Positions 59,888-64,000 of a stretch of DNA of 64,000 nucleotides are shown here, in pieces. Under the pieces are notes generated by a model. It saw only the letters and a program-made list of their open reading frames with translations. It ran no database searches and was not told the DNA's origin. This stretch comes from a virus. The position numbers and the translations under genes are program-made. The stretch lies in the IMG/VR virus record IMGVR_UViG_3300024999_000091, positions 1-64,000 of that record, one strand, 5' to 3'. How positions within the stretch are numbered: position 1 is the stretch's first letter; each line of letters starts with the position of its first letter.

Positions 59888-61225
59888 CTAGTTTATTTCC
59901 TGAACCATATCGCCGAACCTACACCGGCCCCCATCAAAGAACATTTTCACAGTTCCAGGATCGCCGTATCTGTTTTTCCTCACGATTATTTCAGCCAATC
60001 CTCGTAACGGATTGTCTTCTGACGTGTTATACACCTCATCCCGATAGATGAAGGCAATAACCCCTGCATCTTGTTCAATCGAACCAGATTCCCGGAGATC
60101 AGACATCATTGGTTTCTTGTCCGGTCGCTCATCACATTTCCGGGAAAGCTGTGATAGGGCAATGACCGGCACATTTAAATCTTTCGACAAAGCCTTAAGC
60201 CCTGCAGAAATTGCGGTAATCTCTTGCTCCCTGGAAACTGCCTTGGCTTTCCCGAGTTGCATATAATCGACAACCACCAGGCCAATAGATCGCCTCATGG
60301 CCTGGATTTTCGCTCTGGCTTGAATTTGGGTGATACCAAGGGCAGAGCTTTCATCAATGGTGATTGGCAGTTTCTTTAGAAAAATTGCCGCTTCCTGAAC
60401 AGCCTTTAATTGATCAGGCGTCATTAAACCCCGATCCATTTTTTTGGTGTTCACGCCAGAGATGGTCGAGATGAGTTTTTGTACCAGCCTTTCAGATGCC
60501 ATTTCCATTGAGAAAATCAACACCCCCGTCCCGGCCTTAGCCACATGATGGGCGATATTCATGACAAATGTGGTTTTCCCCATCGCTGGCCGGCCGGCAA
60601 TAATAGTCACCTCTGCTTTTTGTAGGCCTCCAATCAGGCTGTCGAAATCAGCAAATCCGGTTGGAAGCCCAAACGTGTCTTTCTCACCATTATGGATTTC
60701 GGTGATGTGTTTGAGTAACGAATCAGTGATGACGGAGATATCCCTGGTATATTCGGTGTCATCGGTGGACAGATTAACGATCTCCTGGCCAAACTCATTC
60801 ACCAGATCATTTACCGGGGCACCGTCATAGCATGATCCGGCGATTTCTTCGGCGACCTTGATCAACTGCCGTGCTTTCGCCTTCTCTTTCACGATCTGGC
60901 AAAAATCTTTTATTCTTGACCTTATCGGGACCACAGCACAAAGCGATGACAGGTATGCGAAACCTCCGACCTCCTCAAGTTTCGAAATATCCTTCAGGAA
61001 AGACGAAACGGTTACAAGGTCGACGTTGACCCTCTTGTGCCAAAGAGAATAAATTGCCTCAAAAATACTTCGGTGATGCGTCTTGTAAAAATCCTGCGGG
61101 GCAAGCTCTGCGACTACGGTTGTCACAGCGTCTGGGTAAAGCATGCATGTGCCGATGATAGACATCTCGGCCTCTATATTCTGCGGCGGGACTCTTGTTG
61201 ATTGAAGACTGTGCGGCGCGTTCAT
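59888..61225 (-). CDS. dnaB: DnaB helicase (inverted copy)
   Basis: Same 445 residues as 7031-8368, with the Walker A GRPAMGKTTF and VVVDYMQL motifs. In this orientation dnaB runs directly into the 56-residue gene at 59837, about 50 bases downstream, with no terminator seen between them. Confidence 0.9.
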   Translation of the reverse strand: MNAPHSLQSTRVPPQNIEAEMSIIGTCMLYPDAVTTVVAELAPQDFYKTHHRSIFEAIYSLWHKRVNVDLVTVSSFLKDISKLEEVGGFAYLSSLCAVVPIRSRIKDFCQIVKEKAKARQLIKVAEEIAGSCYDGAPVNDLVNEFGQEIVNLSTDDTEYTRDISVITDSLLKHITEIHNGEKDTFGLPTGFADFDSLIGGLQKAEVTIIAGRPAMGKTTFVMNIAHHVAKAGTGVLIFSMEMASERLVQKLISTISGVNTKKMDRGLMTPDQLKAVQEAAIFLKKLPITIDESSALGITQIQARAKIQAMRRSIGLVVVDYMQLGKAKAVSREQEITAISAGLKALSKDLNVPVIALSQLSRKCDERPDKKPMMSDLRESGSIEQDAGVIAFIYRDEVYNTSEDNPLRGLAEIIVRKNRYGDPGTVKMFFDGGRCRFGDMVQEIN

Positions 61226-62169
61226 AACTCAACCTTCTGGTATGATGAGCATGTTTTACGGCCCTCTTTCCAGCATGTGGTTTGGTGGTTGAGTTTGTAA
61301 TTGCATCGCTCGCAGTCGAATAATTTATTGCTACCATCTTCCCCGAGTGAATCCTCCCACCTTCTCCCCGACAACCAACCTTGGGCGTACTTTGGTGTTT
61401 TCCCCTGAGCGATAATTCTCGGTCTCTCTGCTGCTTCGATTCTTGCGGCGTTTATAATGGCGTCGACGAGATTTTGCGAATATACGTCCAACCAGGCGTC
61501 AGCTGCCTCAGCTTTTGCTTTCGGGTAAGCAAAAGCTGCCCAGAAAAGATTGAAATTTTCAAGAACCTTTCCTTTTAATTTTCGTTTTTTCTTTGAAAGG
61601 TAAAAAGTCTCTTCTTCAACCTCTTTTACTCCACCGTCTTCGTCAGAAGCGGAAAGGTTGTTATTATTCTGTTCCTGTTCCTGTTCCTGTTCCTGTATTG
61701 GCATATGGTTTCGACATGGTTCCCTAAACCCTTCGGCAAACCCTTCGGCAAACCCTTTACCTAACCCTTCGCAACATGCTTTTATTAATAAGTAATTCTC
61801 GTTTTTCAATGGTCCGTCAGGCAACTCTGAAAACAGTTTTCCCCACATTTTTACCACATTCGGATTTGCCGGTTTATTGTGTTTCAGAAAGTTTGGAAGA
61901 AGGATAGTAAGGGTCCTTTCGTCATATTTAAACAAACCTGCTTTTAACCCTTCGGCAAACCCTTTGCCAAACCCTTCGAGGTTCATTCGAGACTCTTCAA
62001 GGAGCGATGCTTTCCCCGCCTTAAAGCAACCGAATGGTGATGAAAACGTTGTGGTGAGGAGGTGAAGAAAAACGAGTTTTCCATAGTCGGACATATAAGG
62101 AAATTTATCATCATTCCATATCAGACAATGCACTGTCCTGTATCTTGTCGATGATGTGCCCACAGTCAC
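61222..62169 (-). CDS. Replication initiator (inverted copy)
   Basis: Identical to 6087-7034, including the GKGFAEGF and EQEQ repeats. Confidence 0.75.
   Translation of the reverse strand: MTVGTSSTRYRTVHCLIWNDDKFPYMSDYGKLVFLHLLTTTFSSPFGCFKAGKASLLEESRMNLEGFGKGFAEGLKAGLFKYDERTLTILLPNFLKHNKPANPNVVKMWGKLFSELPDGPLKNENYLLIKACCEGLGKGFAEGFAEGFREPCRNHMPIQEQEQEQEQNNNNLSASDEDGGVKEVEEETFYLSKKKRKLKGKVLENFNLFWAAFAYPKAKAEAADAWLDVYSQNLVDAIINAARIEAAERPRIIAQGKTPKYAQGWLSGRRWEDSLGEDGSNKLFDCERCNYKLNHQTTCWKEGRKTCSSYQKVEL
61723..61977 (-). repeat. Origin-like iterons (inverted copy)
   Basis: Mirror of 6279-6533: arrays at 61942-61977 and 61723-61770. Confidence 0.5.
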
Positions 62170-62315
62170 ACCCTATGATTATCAATCAGTTCTTCGTGAA
62201 CATCCTGCGAGAAAGGCATTCCAGATTCAAAAATTTCTCGTTTCTCCTTGGAGTACTCGCGCAATCTTTCTATCCAATCTTCAAAATCATCATCTATGTC
62301 ATCTTTTTCTCGCAT
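62166..62315 (-). CDS. Small acidic protein (inverted copy)
   Basis: Identical to the 49-residue protein at 5941-6090, coupled to the initiator by a 4-base overlap. Confidence 0.55.
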   Translation of the reverse strand: MREKDDIDDDFEDWIERLREYSKEKREIFESGMPFSQDVHEELIDNHRV

Positions 62316-62325
62316 AGGTTTCACC

Positions 62326-62419
62326 AAAAAAAATGGCAAGCAGCTGGACCTATTCCACCTTCCAAGGGCACAGGTACCCAAGGTGGAATAGTTTGGCACG
62401 TCCAGCTGCTTGCCATTTT
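62326..62419 (-). terminator. Long two-part hairpin (inverted copy)
   Basis: Mirror of 5837-5930; same arms and T-run on the minus strand. Confidence 0.8.
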
Positions 62420-62500
62420 AAAAAAGTTTCGATTATTCAACATGTCACCTGTAATTCTGGTTTATCGCCCTTACTGCGCGGGTGCCATCCGCTAAGCGAT
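62326..62500 (-). ncRNA. Structured leader or small RNA (inverted copy)
   Basis: Mirror of 5756-5930. Confidence 0.45.
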
Positions 62501-62506
62501 GGCGTA

Positions 62507-62534
62507 AGAATACCATACTACATAGAACAGTCAA
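62507..62534 (-). promoter_or_regulatory. Replication-gene promoter (inverted copy)
   Basis: Mirror of 5722-5749. Confidence 0.6.
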
Positions 62535-62561
62535 ACTTTTTGAACAACTTAGTACAAATTA

Positions 62562-63260
62562 TTATCCTACGTAAACTGTTTTACCGGTCGTTTCTGCAAC
62601 TAATTTCTTAAACATCGCCTCATGGCTATTCGCCGACGAGAGATGAAGAAGATGAATTTCCTTCAACCTGCTTTTATCCATCTGCCTTAGGAGGTCTACT
62701 ACCCGCTGAATGCTCATGTGGCTCTTTATAATCCGCCAGCAGCGCTCTTTTTCGACCAATCCGGACGCCACGTTCTCGGCGAGGATCTTCTCGCAAAAAT
62801 TCGCCTCGATCATCAGGTGCGTAACCCCTGAGAATCGATACTTGCAATAGGCAAGATCGGTTATAAAGAGGACCTTCTCATCACCGGACGCAATAATGAA
62901 TCCAAGTGGTTCTTCAGCATCATGAACCACGTCGAACGGCAGCACGGTCCATCCGCCAACCGTGAATTGCTGCAGCGCCTGGACGTGATTCATGCGGTGA
63001 CCGGTCGCTCCGATCTGTTCTGCGGCACCTTTGCTCATAAAAACATCCACTCCGGCTATCATCATATCCTTTACCGCCTTCGCATGATCGCCATGGCCGT
63101 GACTGACCAGGCACCCAGCAGATGACGACAACTGAAAACCCATCGCTTCTTTGATCTTCGCAATACTGATTCCGGCCTCGATAACAAGTTTCGATTTCCC
63201 GTTATCGAGGAGGTAGCAGTTGCCGGATGATGATGAGGCAATTGTGGTTATTTTGATCAT
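62562..63260 (-). CDS. MBL-fold nuclease candidate (inverted copy)
   Basis: Identical to 4996-5694, with SHGHGDH. Confidence 0.8.
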   Translation of the reverse strand: MIKITTIASSSSGNCYLLDNGKSKLVIEAGISIAKIKEAMGFQLSSSAGCLVSHGHGDHAKAVKDMMIAGVDVFMSKGAAEQIGATGHRMNHVQALQQFTVGGWTVLPFDVVHDAEEPLGFIIASGDEKVLFITDLAYCKYRFSGVTHLMIEANFCEKILAENVASGLVEKERCWRIIKSHMSIQRVVDLLRQMDKSRLKEIHLLHLSSANSHEAMFKKLVAETTGKTVYVG

Positions 63261-63297
63261 GGGTTTTGGCAAATATTCAGTTATAACCAATCTTTTC

Positions 63298-63522
63298 CTA
63301 ACGTTGAGAATTCCATAAATCAGCTATGCGTTGTGCCACTATGCACTGCATTTCATATGACATGTTGTAATTATAGGTCGATGTGCATAGGGCCGTGCTG
63401 GTGCCGTCTGGCAGAGTTATCCGTACTGTCGGCTGACGGCGATTATCCCTGCTCCGCTTGACGTATGCCAAGCCATTCTGGAAGTCTTTGATATTGTCAG
63501 TGGTGAACCTTATTTCAGACAT
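63298..63522 (-). CDS. Hypothetical protein (inverted copy)
   Basis: Identical to 4734-4958. Confidence 0.65.
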   Translation of the reverse strand: MSEIRFTTDNIKDFQNGLAYVKRSRDNRRQPTVRITLPDGTSTALCTSTYNYNMSYEMQCIVAQRIADLWNSQR

Positions 63523-63529
63523 GTTAACC

Positions 63530-63886
63530 TCAGGCTGTGGGCTTTGGCTTACGAGCAGATTCCAGTGCTCTGGCGTGGCTTGCATGCAAAGAAGCCCTGT
63601 GTTCGTAGTGTGTTTGAAGCGTCCGCAGCGCCCTTGCGAGAGTGCCGTCTGTTGCTTCAGATAGCCATGGGGAGTTTTTACCGAAACCCGAACTTTTCAC
63701 TTCATATTCGACAGTTTCATTTCTCTCTCTTCTCACGACTTGTAAAGTTGAAAGCCGATTAAACCCGCTACTCTGTATACCGGTGGCAGAAAGATATCCG
63801 CCCACGTCAGAGTACGGTCTATGCACCGTCCATTCGTACCCAGGCATTATTTTCACGAGTTCTTTTCTAAATTCAGATGTGTTCAT
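63530..63886 (-). CDS. Hypothetical protein (inverted copy)
   Basis: Identical to 4370-4726. Confidence 0.7.
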   Translation of the reverse strand: MNTSEFRKELVKIMPGYEWTVHRPYSDVGGYLSATGIQSSGFNRLSTLQVVRRERNETVEYEVKSSGFGKNSPWLSEATDGTLARALRTLQTHYEHRASLHASHARALESARKPKPTA

Positions 63887-63888
63887 TT

Positions 63889-63920
63889 CTGCTCCATCGC
63901 AGATATTGATATTACTTTCC
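63889..63920 (-). repeat. Leader repeat copy 1 (inverted copy)
   Basis: Mirror of 4336-4367. Confidence 0.6.
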
Positions 63921-64000
63921 TATTGAGCCTCGAAACGCAGTTTCTTATCCGGTTCCGACACCACCATGCAAATCACCTGACTCTTCATCTCCGGCATGGT
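63920..64000 (-). CDS. SMC-like ATPase, C-terminal fragment (inverted copy, cut by window)
   Basis: Last 26 codons and the stop of the gene at 2369-4336, continuing past the window edge. Confidence 0.85.
   Translation of the reverse strand, partial: TMPEMKSQVICMVVSEPDKKLRFEAQ

Larger units (their letters stand above)
59857..64000. repeat. 4144-bp inverted copy of 4256-8399
   Basis: Every gene from 4256 to 8399 recurs here on the minus strand with identical protein sequence (paired positions sum to 68256). Identity ends at 59857, at the heptamer TACTTTC. The copy runs to the window edge and probably continues toward the reverse complement of 128. Confidence 0.95.

Noticed and set aside
59857-64000. 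Natural inverted terminal repeat of a linear phage with protein-primed replication
   Set aside because: The phage encodes DnaB, an initiator and a P22-type packaging set, not a protein-primed polymerase. The inverted copy is internal to coding sequence, and the left repeat pairs with a different place (8393-8519).
1-64000. Diversity-generating retroelement or phage-encoded RNA polymerase
   Set aside because: No reverse transcriptase or polymerase motif was found in any frame, despite the N4-like capsid and giant protein.

Overview
The window is a nearly complete genome of a short-tailed, double-stranded DNA phage (or prophage) of a Gram-negative bacterium. It carries a P22-like portal, an N4-gp56-like major capsid protein, a large terminase, a GH108 endolysin, a DnaB-type helicase and RecT. 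I see no tail tape measure, sheath or integrase. Signal peptides, a lipobox and Shine-Dalgarno starts point to a bacterial Gram-negative host; the genus cannot be read from the sequence. One unit of the genome appears to run from about 128 to 59856 (about 59.7 kb).

Layout. Segment A (about 128-8399, + strand) holds an XRE regulator, a small endonuclease-like protein, a DUF2303 protein, an SMC/zinc-hook ATPase, an MBL-fold nuclease candidate, a lambda-O-like replication protein with internal 12-bp iterons, and DnaB. From 8400 to 11.9 kb (+) there is a cluster with a PAPS-reductase-like protein, KTSC protein, RecT and a DUF2284 protein; most of these genes are preceded by the same short leader repeat containing the ribosome site. 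From 51 kb down to 12 kb (- strand) runs one long late operon: terminase small, terminase large (split by an intein), portal, scaffold, capsid, head-tail and tail proteins, a 4365-residue polyvalent giant protein, appendage proteins and a lysis/accessory cassette, ending at a terminator at 11963-12000. From 51.07 to 54.74 kb (+) is a block of small genes behind a promoter with a perfect palindrome in its spacer. From 59.84 to 54.80 kb (-) is a second small-gene block with a radical SAM protein and a tRNA-like gene. The two blocks converge on a terminator near 54.78 kb.

The ends do not fit a simple circle. Bases 59857-64000 are an exact inverted copy of 4256-8399, and bases 1-127 are an exact inverted copy of 8393-8519. 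The junctions share the 7-bp core GAAAGTA/TACTTTC inside a 13-bp near-repeat. They are the two reciprocal products expected if the 8.27-kb replication segment exists in both orientations relative to the rest of the genome. Orientation would decide which flanking block lies downstream of dnaB. The 127-base length of the left repeat suggests an assembly k-mer overlap, so read-level proof is needed.

Other notable points: an HNH homing endonuclease gene lies antisense inside the giant gene; two repeated intergenic elements start at stop codons and have compensatory stems; a promoter-leader-terminator unit sits ahead of the replication genes.
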